A stretch of DNA of 64,000 nt, taken from Parus major. Lineage: Eukaryota; Chordata; Aves; Passeriformes; Paridae. The stretch covers positions 37,661,466-37,725,465 of the forward strand of contig NC_031773.1 of the NCBI RefSeq assembly GCF_001522545.3, read 5' to 3'. Positions 27,101 to 40,700 of this stretch are shown in pieces. The notes beneath the pieces were generated by a model. The model was not told the origin of the DNA and made no database searches. It was given only the letters and a program-made list of their open reading frames with translations. A program made the position numbers and the translations under genes. The first letter of the stretch is position 1. Each line of letters starts with the position of its first letter.

Positions 27101-28562
27101 AAGTAATGTCTCCTGGCTAAATATCAATCTATGAAAGATATCATTGACTTGAATGAACACTGTTACTCAATCTCTATATACTTATGTTTTGATTATCAAG
27201 AAAGTAAGAAAGATATTAATTAAAAACATAAATATATGCTTCAGTAAATTTCCCCAGTGTAGGAATTGCAGTACAGATGAAAACTGTCCTGCTCTAACAA
27301 ACCAGACAATGGAACCAGGGGCAAGGACTGAAAAAAGTCTATGATACTTACAGGAACTGAATATCCAACCCTGAATCATCCAACCTCTACCTCAAGCCAA
27401 GCAAAGTGATCCTGACTGGATGCAGTTCAGAGTGAAATTCAGCTTGGTGTACCCTTGGGATCCAGACAAGGGATGCAATGTGCTGTATTACTTAACAATC
27501 AAACATTTTCTTTCACCAGTATGACCAAAGTAGGGATAAAAAGGGGAACTTCCCTACTGTAAATTTTAAAAAAGCTGGTCTCAGAATGGTACAGCAGACA
27601 AAAAGGAAATAAATTCATTTAGGTTTTTACTGGAACAGTGAATATTATGCTCCTTGAAGGATGTCTTGAATTAGCCCTCACCCTGTCACCATTCTCACCT
27701 GATTCCCAGAGTCAAGCATGTGATCCTCAGACTCAAAAGAAGAATGCAATACAATGAACCTAAAAAAAGAAAGGGGTTAACAGTGAAGAAGAGCACCACC
27801 ATGTTTTCCATATACAGCTAATTACAGCTTTATGCCACTGGAAATATCTGCCACTTCCTGACGTGAAGAAGATACTAGTTTCTACTGACACTTTCATGGC
27901 TTGAGTGTATTGCTTACACTTAGCTACTTTTAATAATCTGATACTTTGCTATGTCAAAACTTCTTTCATGTATGGATGAAGAAAGGGACAGAAGGAAGAG
28001 TTTCTTCAGCTGTAGCCAAAGATCCTAAGCTGTTTGCTTTCATCTGTGGCCACAGTTAATTGTTAAACTTCCTATAGTCTTCTATCCCCAGGGTACAATT
28101 AGTACAAGTTTCATCTTTTCTTAGTTTGTACCCACACAGCTCTTCCTGCACACTGTTGCTTTTAATTATGCATTCCTTTTTTTTCCCAATATTTTGTCAT
28201 ATCAGTAGTTTGAGATATCTCCACTCCTTGGACTCCTCACAGTAAAAGAACTACATCTTAAAATAGTTTTTGTTGACCCACCAAAACCCTGTTAATAATA
28301 TTCACGTTGGTTCACTGAGTCCTTAACTGCCAGACAGCTGGCTAAATTGTAAAGGTCTTTTTAAACTAAGAGTTGAATTTTCAGCTGTTCATACCAATAA
28401 GCTCCCATTAAATCTAGTATCAGAACTTGATGTGGTCTTGATATCAGCCTTGATATTTTTACCTTGAAAAGGTAATTATTTAAGTAAGGTAATTATTTAA
28501 GGTCTAATTTTAAAAAAATCTGATTATTAGATGTTATAAATTACTAATTATTCTTAACAACA

Positions 28563-28607
<45 letters not shown>

Positions 28608-28618
28608 GTAGTAGTAGT

Positions 28619-28700
<82 letters not shown>

Positions 28701-31700
28701 ACAACAGGAGGGTATTAGAATGCTTCTTCTGGTCCAGATGACATTTTCTGTCATACTCTGCTTGAGTATTGGAAATAAAATGATTAATAAATGAATACCT
28801 TAGAATCTGATCAACAGATTCCTGTATTTTAACTTACAAAATGTAACACAAAGCTCTTTCCAGCCTCTTTCAGTTAAGTATGAAGCTAGGATGAAATCCA
28901 AACCACTTCTAGAAGAAAGTCATATATTAAGGTGGACTCTTTTTGTATTTTGACCTGTATAGACTTAATCTAATCTGTTGGGGAAAAACTAACAGTGTGC
29001 TTATAGTCAGTTAATGAGAGTGGATATAAAAAATTATGTTCACAATATGTGCAGCTTCTGTTCTGCATTCAAAACAAAGGCTTAAGTTTTCATTGCAAAA
29101 CAAACTGTTTACTTATTTATGTCAGTACTAGTGACTGTAGGCAAAACTAGGTCTTCAAATACAGGTATAAAAATCTCAGGGAAATGAATGAGAGTGTCAC
29201 CTATCGTTTTCTGCAAAAATAATAATATTTTACCAAAAAACCAGTGAAATGCTGTATTAGATACATAAATTGATATGCATTGGTGACAGACATCAAGATT
29301 GCATACTGAACTATCAGTTTGCACAGTACTGTTTCAGCTGTGTGATAGAGCATATAACAGTGGCTTTCTCAGTAGGAACTTGAGAAATGAGAAATAGAAT
29401 CCATTTTTCAGTATACACTTTCAGCATGCCTGTGCTCATATGTAGCATTTCTAAATTTTAATACTCAAATATTTCTGTTGCCTTTCTCCTGCTTTAGTAA
29501 GTTTACTCTCACAGCCTTTGTTTTTCAGAAAAAAAACATTTATTTGAAAGCTAGCTTGGATTTTAAAGAAGTGGAGGGTGTGGATTTAATCTAACACCAA
29601 AACTCATTCACGTATGCGGTATAGCTGAACTTACATAAATAATATAGTGTATTTCATCTTCTAAAATGGTTGATTTTAAACAGGAATAGCCTCCTTAGAG
29701 GTGCTGATCTGAAGCACTAGCTTATTGCTGTAGCCATTAATTAGTATTAATGACATTTTTTAATATAGCTCAAAAGACAGTGGGACTAGGTTCTGTTGCT
29801 ATCCTTTCATTAGCAAGTAACTGCAGAAAGGAAAGAAATTCTGTTGATTCCTTCCATTTAACACGGTCCATTCACTGTGGCCATTTCCTCAGAAATAGTG
29901 TCATGGTGTTATTGCAAGGGACAACTAACAAACAGTTTATCAAGTGGTACAGTGAGATCTCTGCCACTGAAAGCTTTAAGTTCAAAATCTACTCTCAAAA
30001 TTGGATTAGAGAGAAGTCCTTTGATTTAATTAACGCTGATCAGCCAAGGCATGTGTGATTCATGTGATTATCAGCAGTTAGCAGATCTTACTTTTTTCTT
30101 GATGAATTATGGATAAACACACTGCAATATTACAGTTTTAATCTCTGAATTGGCATTCAACAATTACAAACAATGGGAGAAGACAATTATGTGTTCTGTA
30201 GTACTTACAAGGAGTAACAACAGACATCATAAAATCGAGAATTTCAGAAAAATCAGTACTCGTTAGAAGTCAAAGCATAAGTTTATGTCTTCTGAGTATG
30301 GTAAATCATTTCTGCTGCTGGTGGTGATGGCTAAATGGGGAACTAGAAAGTGAAATCAATGAATAAAAACATTTTAAGTGCTAACATTTTCTTTCTCTCT
30401 CTCTTTAGAATTTCACAAGTTATGATAATGACAGCAACGTCAGTGTGTCTCCATTTGTAGTGCTGGATGACTTGGCAAAATACAGCCATTATACTTTGTG
30501 GTTAACTGCAAGCACAGCATTTGGAGATGGAAACAAAACCAGTGAAAAAATAGATGTGTATACAGATCAGGATAGTAAGTTAATACTTTTTTAGTGCTCG
30601 CTGTATATCAATGATTTTATGAAATATTTATTAAATATTCCCTAACTTAAAAATATTTTACTGTTATAATGGCAAAGTTAAAAAAAACACCATAAAGTGT
30701 GGTTTTCAGTGCTGCAATATTTATCTTTGCAAGGAAGGTATTTTGATTTGAGTCTCTGATATTCTAAGAACATATAGCACAAGCCTCTGTGGATACAAGC
30801 AATAAAATTATTGTCGTAACCTTTCATTAAGACTCTTTTCCTAAACAAATTTAACAGAAATTATTAATCATATATGTCTTCAACTATTTTCCTTTTGACA
30901 TTGAAACAAAAATGGTTTTTAAAAATTGTAAAAAATATTCCAACTGACATTTTCAGACTAATTATATTTTGAGCAGTTATTTCTGGTTGGGGTTTGGATG
31001 TTTTATTACTGTAATCCATGCATTTAATTTTTTGCTTATTATCTCTCATAGTCCCAGAAGGTTTTGTTGAAAATCTGGTCTATCAAAACATTTCCTCATC
31101 TTCTGTAAATGTAAGCTGGCTTCCACCATCCCAGCCAAATGGCTTAGTCTTCTTTCATGTTTCTCTAAGTTTAATGCAACTGGGAACCAGTAAGATATTA
31201 TCTTTCCTTACTTACAACACAAGCATAATTTTTGATGATCTGGAGAAATATACTGATTACCTTCTGAAAATCACACCAGCCACTGATAAAGGATCTTCTG
31301 AACGGCATACTCTAAGTCTTCATATAAGAACTGATGAAGATGGTAAGATTAAGATATTTTATTAATTCCTAAGGAAATGTATAAAAAAACCCCAAAATAA
31401 CTTTCTAAAATAAAAAAATTGTGTTTATTTTTCTTGCTTCACTTAAAGCTTTTGTTATACAGTGACATGAACAACTGCTTCACATTTCTAAGACCATGAA
31501 ATAGAATTTTTTATTGTAACTCATATTTTTCTGAGATTATCCTTGTTTTTCTCTTTCTTATTTCTTCATATAGTCCCAGAATCAGCGCCTGTAATCAAAA
31601 AATTTTCAAATCTCTCAACTACCTCAGTTATGCTTTCATGGGACCCTCCTGTTAAGCCAAATGGTATTATAATACGTTATGATTTAAATCTATTTGGGCC

Positions 31701-34700
31701 AGAAAGGAATAGCTCATTCTCTAGCACCGATAATTTTATTATTTTGGAAGACCTTCTGCCATTCACATTGTACAGCATTTATGTAGCTGCCAGAACAATA
31801 AAAGGACCTGGTCCACCTGCCGTGCTTCAGTTCTACACAGATGAGTCAGGTGAGAAAATTCATTTGTAACCAGCTTCAAAATATCAGCCTATGTTACTGC
31901 ATCCATTTTAGATCTGAGCATCAGACCTATTATGAAGAATTAATTTTCCATTGGTCTGTGAATGAAGAGCTTTCAGAATAAGGAAACACTTTAAGGCAAG
32001 TGTTTCCTGAGTGCTCCTTCTGCCACAGTGTGCAAGAGGAGGTCACATTCTGCATAGGATTACAAAAATAACTCCATGAAGAAATATCTTCTGCCTTTGG
32101 AATGCATTATGGTTTGCAGAGTGTCAGGGATTTTGAAGCAAGCAACAGTACATTTCTCTTCATCCCCCCATGTAATTTAAAAATGATAAAACATGGAAAT
32201 ATTTCTGACACATTCACACAGTTCTCCTTTACATGGACCTCCTCTCTCCTGCATGGTAAATTACACATCTTTTAAACATATGATGTGTTGTGCTCCATAT
32301 ATGGTGCAGGAAGCAAAGTGTATCACATTCCAGTTATATATGTAATGTGACTTCTGTTAAATGCCTTAGTTCTGACAGTAGGGATGTTTAAGTGATTAAT
32401 AGATTTGTTAGATCTCTAAGAAGATCCCTTGCTGACTAAACATGTATTCTGGATTAATGGAATTTGTTTCATGTCAAAGAGGAAGAAAAGATATTGAAAT
32501 AGCAATGAAGTATTGTTAGCTTGAATTCAGATACAAATGTTAACAAAAGCACTTATGTTCTCCTGCATGTCTGAAGTGTATTGTTTTGCCTGGATTATTT
32601 GTGATTTGGAACTCAATAACATTTCTCTTTTGCAGTGCCATTAGCTCCACCCCAGAATTTGACCATTATCAACTACACCGCAGATTCTGTGTGGCTAAAA
32701 TGGGATCCAAGTCCCCAATCAAATGGTGTTATTATGAGATATAATTTTAAGATTTATCAAAACAACACTGAAAAACTATTTTTTTGGGTATGTTTATAAT
32801 TAGAAGTGCATAATCTTTTAAAATATTTTTTCATACTTTAGGAAAAAAAATATCGCTAGTATTTTAAATGGCTGTTATGCTCCTAGAATTATGAAGCTCC
32901 TATAGGTTCCTATTTGCTAAGACAGTTTATTTTCCTTCCCACCATACCTGTAATTTAATTTTTCAAATTTAACAGGAAAAATTGTTAGATTTTAATGTGC
33001 TTTGAGCTTCTAATGTTTCATTAATGGTGAGGTTTATTAATCTTAATTTGTATTTTAATGTAAGCTTGATGTTAGAAAATTACAGAAGTTACTTGCTTTG
33101 TGGCTACCTTTGTTTAGCTATTTAGTACCTATTGACTTTCAAGATTCAAAAAAGCAGTAACTCCTAGTCATCTTAAAAAAAAAGTAAAAACTGTTCAGAG
33201 GTCTTCATTAAAAAAAAAAAAAAGAAAAAATGGCACAATAAGAACTGAATAAATTGTGACTGAAATAGATGCTATATAAATGTTCAGGGCCAGGATGGGT
33301 GGAGCTCTGAGTAACCCTATCTTATTGAAGATTCCTTACTCACAATATGGGGGTAGGAAGTGGATGATCTTTATGGTTCCTTCCAACTCAAACCAAACTA
33401 TGAATCTGTAATTTTATGACATACAAAATTTGATCAAGGCTTAAATCTGATTGCTTGCATGGCCTCAGGAAATGCTCCATGAACTGCAAAGGCAGCAAGC
33501 TGAGGTCAGGATTGCATCTCAAGCTTAGAAACTATATCGTGAGCCCTGCTCATCTGAGATGCTTGTAAAATCTGCAGGACAAAGCATTGCTGCAGTGAGG
33601 TCTGCTGTTATTCCCCTTTGTGGAAGTGCTGGCATCATCCCAGTTGCTTCCATAATACTTGAAAGGCCACCATGCACACATGAAAGAGGAACTGCGGATT
33701 CTACAGCCAGCTACCTTTAGAAACACATTCTTTGGGTATTCATAGAAACCACCAAAGATCTCTCAATCTGAGGCAGACTCAAATTAAATTAGAATACAGA
33801 AACTGGCTGAAGCACTTGAATGTGTCAGCTATGCCCTACATTTCTTCATGTTTTGTAGTGGTTTATGGGCAAGAAATTAGATTTAGGTTGTGGCAGCAAA
33901 GCAGAGAAAGAAATTTATATAGAAATACTGTATTTAGGTACTGTAATTCTCTGATAGTTTGGATCCCACAAGATGTTCATCAGAATTTCTTGCTGAAATT
34001 CAGCTCTTTCCTTGCTGTTATTATAATCTTACCATTTGAACAACTATGCCTTGCATGGTCTGGGAAAAACAGATCCAAGGAACTGAGCTGAGGGTTTTTT
34101 GTTGTTGCAGTTTTTCTTTTAGTTTAAGTTTTTTGTTGTTGTTTGCTAGTTTTAACTCTTCATCAATCTATGAAGAAACTATGACCCATGACCTCTTCCA
34201 CTGCAGAGGCGTAGCAATGAAGTAGAAGGTGAGAGGGGTTGATGTGAAGCCGGAAATAGTTTTCAGTATTTGACTGAAAGCTACTCAGAGTAGAAGAGGC
34301 AAAACTATGGCTGTAAATCTTCTGTTCACTTCAGTAGGTTCAAAGTGAAGTCCACAATGTTTCTAGAGATTAATTGTGTACTAATAATATTTCTTTCCTT
34401 AAGAACATTTCAGGTTCAAACCATGAGACAAACCTTGTTGGATTAGACCCATACAGCCCCTATTTTATCAGTGTCTCTGCATTTACCAAGCTTGGGAATG
34501 GCAATCAGTTCAGTAATGCTGTCCAATTTACAACAATGGAATCAGGTTAGATGTGACTTTTTCTAAGTTCTGACAGTTTTAAATATATTAATGTTTTTTT
34601 CCCTTGTATAGCTGAACAAAAGTATTCCTCTTCTGTCCAAAGAAAACATAACCTAACAGTCATTGTCTCTTGCCTGTGTAGCACTGATTCATATTCCTAT

Positions 34701-37700
34701 TGTAGACTGGGTTTGAAGTCTACAATAAGATTTCGGAAGTGTAGAATTAAAAATGTCCTCATCTGAAATGAGAGGCTTATATGGCTACTATAAATCTTTT
34801 AATAGCAACACAGATAAAGGGAGGAAAATTAGATAGGTATCAGTCCTTGCAGATCAAAGCAGCAGTTCAGATCCCTGTGAAAATAACTAGAACATTAACA
34901 GTATCAAAAGCAGCTGGACAAAAGATTGGCAAATGAACTGGAAATTATATTAGACAAATATAAATTTTTAACTAGTGTTTTTTATAATGTATTTTAGGAA
35001 GGAAGCTAGCCACTGAGAGTAAAATACTTTACATTCACTACAGAGAGCCTGTGGGTTTGTGAAACTGGTTGTTGTGCAAAACTGTAGCTCCTTTGCAACT
35101 CAGAGCAGTCCCCAGGCTCTGTAAGAGCTGTCACTGCAGGGGACAAACATGGGTTAGGGGGCTCCCAGGTTCCTTTACACTGTTAGCAAAGGGAGCAGAC
35201 CCCAAAATAAAATGATCCCATATGATGACTACAGGTCTGCTAAGATCACATTTACAGAGAAAGATTTTCCAGAACCTGTAAAGCAGAGGTTCTGGGAAAA
35301 AGTTATGCTGAAGAGTTACAACACGGTCAGAAATCTGCACCATCATTGAGCTGGTCCAATTTGGCTGTTGGACCCCTGCAAGAGCCATGGTCATCCATCA
35401 GTTGTTTCATTTCATCACTGACATTCTGCACTTCTGGTACTTTCTTCAGTTCTCTTTAACCAGTTCATAAATAATTGCTCTATTTTCAACATGATTATAA
35501 TATCTTCTACCTTCATTAATTTTTTATGAGCATTTAAAAAATTTCTTCTGCTGGAATAAAAATTTCTTCAGCAAATAAATGGGGAACAGTAAGTTAAAAG
35601 AATTGATATGAGAGCTATGAAACCTGCCCAGTGATTTCTGTAGAGGCAAGTGTGATATAGTGCCTGAAAGAAATAAGGCTGACAGATAAATAAGGAAACA
35701 GATAAATAAGGAACTTCTGTTGTTGATGTTGTTGCTATATATATGGAGTAGGTTTATAGAGTAGGATTGTAGACTAGGATTGTAGAGTAGGGTTATAGAG
35801 TAGGATTGTGGACTAGGATTGTGGAGTAGGTTTATAGAGTATGTATGTTGTATATGTTATAGTACAGTGTATTTTTTTAAAAAATGGGGAAAATATGAGC
35901 AAAAGATTTTGTTGGGAAAACAAAACTGAAGCACACAATTAGGAAGAAGCCAGACAGATGGCCTCTTCTGTCTCAATACTAACATCAGTCATATTCAGAG
36001 TAGCTGGAAATGAACAATCTAATTAGGACAAAGTCATAGTTTCATCCTTTCAATGTGTTTCTTTTATTAATTTGACAATGCAGTGTTTGACTCTTGCTCT
36101 GAACATTGGGTCTGCTTCTCTAGTGATATTGTTCTGTGACTACAATTTTAATTGTGTGTGCATGTTAATCTTTGATGCCTGTGTATCCTTTAAGTGCCAG
36201 ATGCTGTACAGAACTTTGGTTGTATTGCAATGAGTTGGCAATCGATCCTAGTGCAGTGGGACCCTCCTGCTTCAGCCAACGGTGTAATCACACATTACAT
36301 CATAGCAGTTGAAGGAAATTCTACAAACTTTTCGTCTCATGATACACTGCATACTTTTAGAAATCTGCTTTCCAATGTTACTTATCAAATTAAAATAAAA
36401 GCTGCAACGTCTGCTGGTGATGGTGAAGAACAGATATGCAATGCCACTACTCTTCCAGAAAAAGGTAAATAATTATTGAGGTTAATTTTTTTGTTTAATT
36501 TAAATGATGAATATGAGACAAGCAGGCATGAAGAGACTGCTTCATTAAAGGCAGTTAAATCATTCTATTGTTTAAATTTCTTGCTAATAGTGAATGAAGA
36601 GAAACAGGGCTTCCTCTTTCTCCTGTTTTAGAACACACCTAGTGATGAGAATAAATTGCCATTTTTAAAAGCACACTGAGAACATCTTTTTCTATGTGAG
36701 CTATTTTATTCATTTATGATCACCTATTTTTTTTTGTCCTATAATATCTGCCTTGTTCCTAGTATATTTAGCATATTTGAGATTGAATGTCTGAAAAAAT
36801 TTTTGAAAGTGAAATTTTTTGTTGTTTTGCTTTTACTAACTGACAGTGGTATGAATTCATTGACAACAAAGCTGTTCAGAATTCAGGAAATTGAGAATTT
36901 AGCCTCTACAAGCAAATTTTGTAATAACTTTCCATGGATAGGATTTTTTAAAACAAGAAAGTAAATTCTGAGCTAAATCCAAAGGAAAACATAGATAGGT
37001 TTTCTGGTATCGAAGTGAAAAATTGTTACCCAAAGTCTGTCTTCCTTTTTCTCTCCACATACACACTTCACCCTTCACCTAATCTTGGCAGTGTTTTCAG
37101 TTGGCATGTGAAACATGGAAATGATACTCCATGCAAAATAGAGTCAGTTCTGTGTGACTAGCTATGTACCTAGCTTCTAAAATGAAAATGGACAGGAGCT
37201 CAAATCTGAATCCAGGAAGCAAAGGCCTGTTTCAGTCCTCCAGTCAGGGATGATTTTTACTCTTGGGACTATTTCTTGGGATTTTTTTCTTATTTGGTAA
37301 TAGTTAAATATAAAAATTTAAAAATTATGTTAAACAAGAAACATCCAGGTAGGAGGCCTCTATTTCAGAAAAGCTGGATAACTAGAAAACACAGGGATGG
37401 GGTGGAGGAGCACAACTGTGCCCCATGAGGCTTAGAAACCAAACCTAGCTCTTGTAATACTTTATTACTAAGTTTTTGGATAACTTAAAACATGAGTTGC
37501 AGCACTCATTCTCATATATGCTTCAACTGAAAGAGTGAATTTTCTCAGATCTGTCAGATAATAAACACAAGAATCTGTGTCAGCAACAAGGTTTTGGTTC
37601 AGGATGGCAAATGGAGGGGAACAGCTCGGCTATGCAGGCTTGGGTCAGACATTGAACTTGGAGATCAGACTTACCCTTACTCTCAGATTTCCTGTTGCTA

Positions 37701-40700
37701 GCTTCCTGAGTGGCATGCACCTCCACTGGATCCCTCTGCTCCACAGAGCCTTGGTCTCCCATTATGAGCTTTGATTTCCACACTTCTTAAAATTAGACTT
37801 GTGGATGTGCATGTCTGAATGACTCTAGACAATGTCTGTGTTGCCAGCTGAGCTACTTCTGCTTTGGTTCCACATCAAATGGATGAGCTCCAAATGAGGA
37901 CAAGCCCCTTGCTGGCATATATTGGCCAACATTATGAAAATTGCCAGGGTTGTACTTTGATGACTGTCCCTCCTCCTGATACAGTCTATCCCGCTAAAGC
38001 CTGGCCACATCTGTTATTTGAACTATGACGTGGCACATTCATACACATTTCCGATAAAAATGTTCAGTCTAAATTGGCTTTCTCATCAACAGTTCCCTTA
38101 CAAATGTTGCCAGTTTGTGATCCCTGCTGGTCCCCTTCTGTCCAGAACCTTGGCAATTTAAGACATATGCCTGCTTCATTTGTCGTCTTGTTTGCTCAGA
38201 AACTTCTGTTCTTCAGCAGGGCTCAAAATCCAATTTTGAAAAGGGAAAGGAATTGTTTAAGTATTGGGGAAGAGCATACTTTTACAAAACATTTTACAGT
38301 GTTGGCTGGAAATAATGTAGTTAGCTGAGCTGCTGCGCTTGATGCAGGTGAGTGTGCTCCTGCATTTCTGAGCATTTCTCAAATGTAACACTCAAAGCTT
38401 TCTTTTACACCATGGCTGCTGAACAGCCAACCCTCAGAGCCAGAGCAAGACTGAAGCTGGGGTGGAGTTCAGACTTGGAGATAGTTGCATAGGAGGGATG
38501 TTACCCTCTGGTAACAGAGGAGTACAGGAGACTTCCCAGGTGCTTCACACCTTGGAGGATGGGGGAAAGGCTTCTAGCGGTGTTAAAGAAGCCTGACATC
38601 TGAGAAAGTTAACTGTTGGGATTTCTGGAAAATTTGGGATTAGTTTTTAATTAGTCCTTGAGGAAAGACTGGGAAAGCTGTGGATTAAGCCTGGGCTTTA
38701 GGGAGTGACTGGTAGTGTTTTATAGTGTTATAAAGAGTTGTGCTAGCAGTGGAACAAACCCAAACTAGACTTTTTTTTTTTTTAACAGTATTTGTTTTAT
38801 GTGTCTTATCACTGGGAGTTTTCCTAAGTGAAGGATTTATACTCCAACACATGTACTTTTTACCACAAACTCTGCACCAACCCTTTCTTGCTTTGTTGTT
38901 GCTTAGTCATATTTACAACAAACTAGTTATTATTAGGACATTTCCTTAGCTATGTGTTTGTATGAATTGTTTTGTAGTGACTGGATACTAGGAATTGGAG
39001 ATTCATGGATGGGAATGGAAACAGTTTTATAGCTGTTGTCAGCTTCTTATTTATGGTGGTCTAAGATTAGTCACAGAATATGTAGCCAGCACTGAGTCAC
39101 TTGCAATGCATTTATTTCTGACATAAAGTGAAATCGAATTTGGCTCAGTGTCTCACTGCATAGCATTTGACCTTTAAATTCTTGGCAAGATTATTTACCT
39201 TTTTGAGGTAAATTTGTTCATATCTGGGTACAATTAAACATGAATCATGAAGCTGAAATTTATGAGGAGATTAGTAGTGTTTTGTGTCTAATCTAGCTCC
39301 ATTGTCTTGGTAAACCACCTCTGCCAGGCTGCAGTATGTTATAAAAGCCGTCAGCTTTGTAGTGGTAATATTAGTTTGTGATTAAATACATTATAAGGAA
39401 TATGAAAGAGAATATAATATACATACACATGTGTAAATGAGTTAGGATTTTATGACTGAATAGTTATCCTTAGATTATCTTCAAGATAATGCACATACTA
39501 AAATGAAATTTTATTAAGCTTGAGTGAATTTTTAGAAGCAAGAGACAGCCATGAAACAGAAGGAAACTTCTCCAAAAGGCACATCAAAACTATGAATATT
39601 CAGTTAACTCACAAATCTGAGGCAAGTGTAACAGTCGTTCTGTTTACAATACAAATAGAACAATTAAAAAGCCAGTTGGGGGTATCCAAAGCATGAATAA
39701 TAAAAACTGCTTTTGCTTTAATTTTTTTCATTTAGATTTTTCTTTATAGACTGTTCATTATTTTATGAGAATATTAATGATATTGACTGCAGTATTAAGA
39801 TACACAGAGTAATTCCCCACCTTCTCCTCTTTACTGCTAGTCTCATACCTGAACACAGGCTTAGGTGACATTGAGGCCCCCACTGTACTCTGGTGACAGT
39901 CCCTACCATTTGTTTTCTGCTAAACAGACATTCATTCATATCTTACATTAAAAAGAAATATGGCTAGAAATTTGTCCAAGAAGCATTTTTTCATTTAATC
40001 TGGGCTTCATTTTCCAGGCCATTAATAACTTGTAGTTATACACATATATATGCCTTGTGAATAAAGAAGAGTAGTGCCTAAAGGAATTGGTGATGGGGAA
40101 GTTTCTCAGGTCTTTTGGTGTGGAGGTGGAAAATTGGCATCATCTTTTGTTACATGTGCACAAAATGTCTTTACTCTCTGCACAAGGAACGCTCTAAATG
40201 TTCTGGATTTGTATCTGGAGTATGGAGGTTCTCACTGGAAAATACAGGCTTTTTGTAATCAAACCTTTGAGAAGCACAAAACATTGCAAGAGTTTAAAGC
40301 CGTCTTCTCATCCAAGGAAATGTTTCACCATAAATCCTTTTCTCAGGATCTGTCAGTTCATGACAGCTCTGAGCTGGAGTTACATGATTTTCCTCATTAA
40401 GTAGTGAAGGAAATGACAGATGACCATGATGCACTGTAAGAATATCTAAACCCATGCCCTCAAGTGGTTCTTAGGGCTGCAAGTGAGATGTGCAGTGCAG
40501 ATGTGCTGCCCTGGTGATTCTGAGGAATCAGCCTGCTGCAGAGTCACTCTATTGGAAATGGCAGATCTTCAGTGTCCCCTGTCACTAATGCAGAAAAGGG
40601 CTGTGTGTTTCACATCTTCAATCCCTGCTCCAAGCTCACATATCGAAATTGTATTAAAGTAAAATCATCCAAAAATTGCAGAGTGAATTAGGAATAAGAA

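Larger units (their letters stand above)
23910..30408 (+). other. PTPRQ: Intron 15 (6.5 kb)
   Basis: Long AT-rich intron with a (TA)13 run (24163-24189), AT-rich tracts near 25796-25830, a TAA/TAG/CAG compound microsatellite (28564-28707) and a short tandem duplication (about 28468-28502). No missing FN3 exon is expected, because exons 15 and 16 join in phase and in domain order. Confidence 0.75.

Noticed and set aside
28554..28754. Minus-strand open frame of Tyr/Cys repeats
   Set aside because: Direct translation of the TAA/TAG/CAG microsatellite; no gene structure.
33732..34091. 119-codon open frame in intron 19
   Set aside because: No domain or repeat identity, and the surrounding splice sites do not fit exons 19 and 20.
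34411..34413. CAG at 34411 as acceptor for exon 20
   Set aside because: Shifts the frame relative to exon 19, which ends in phase 0.
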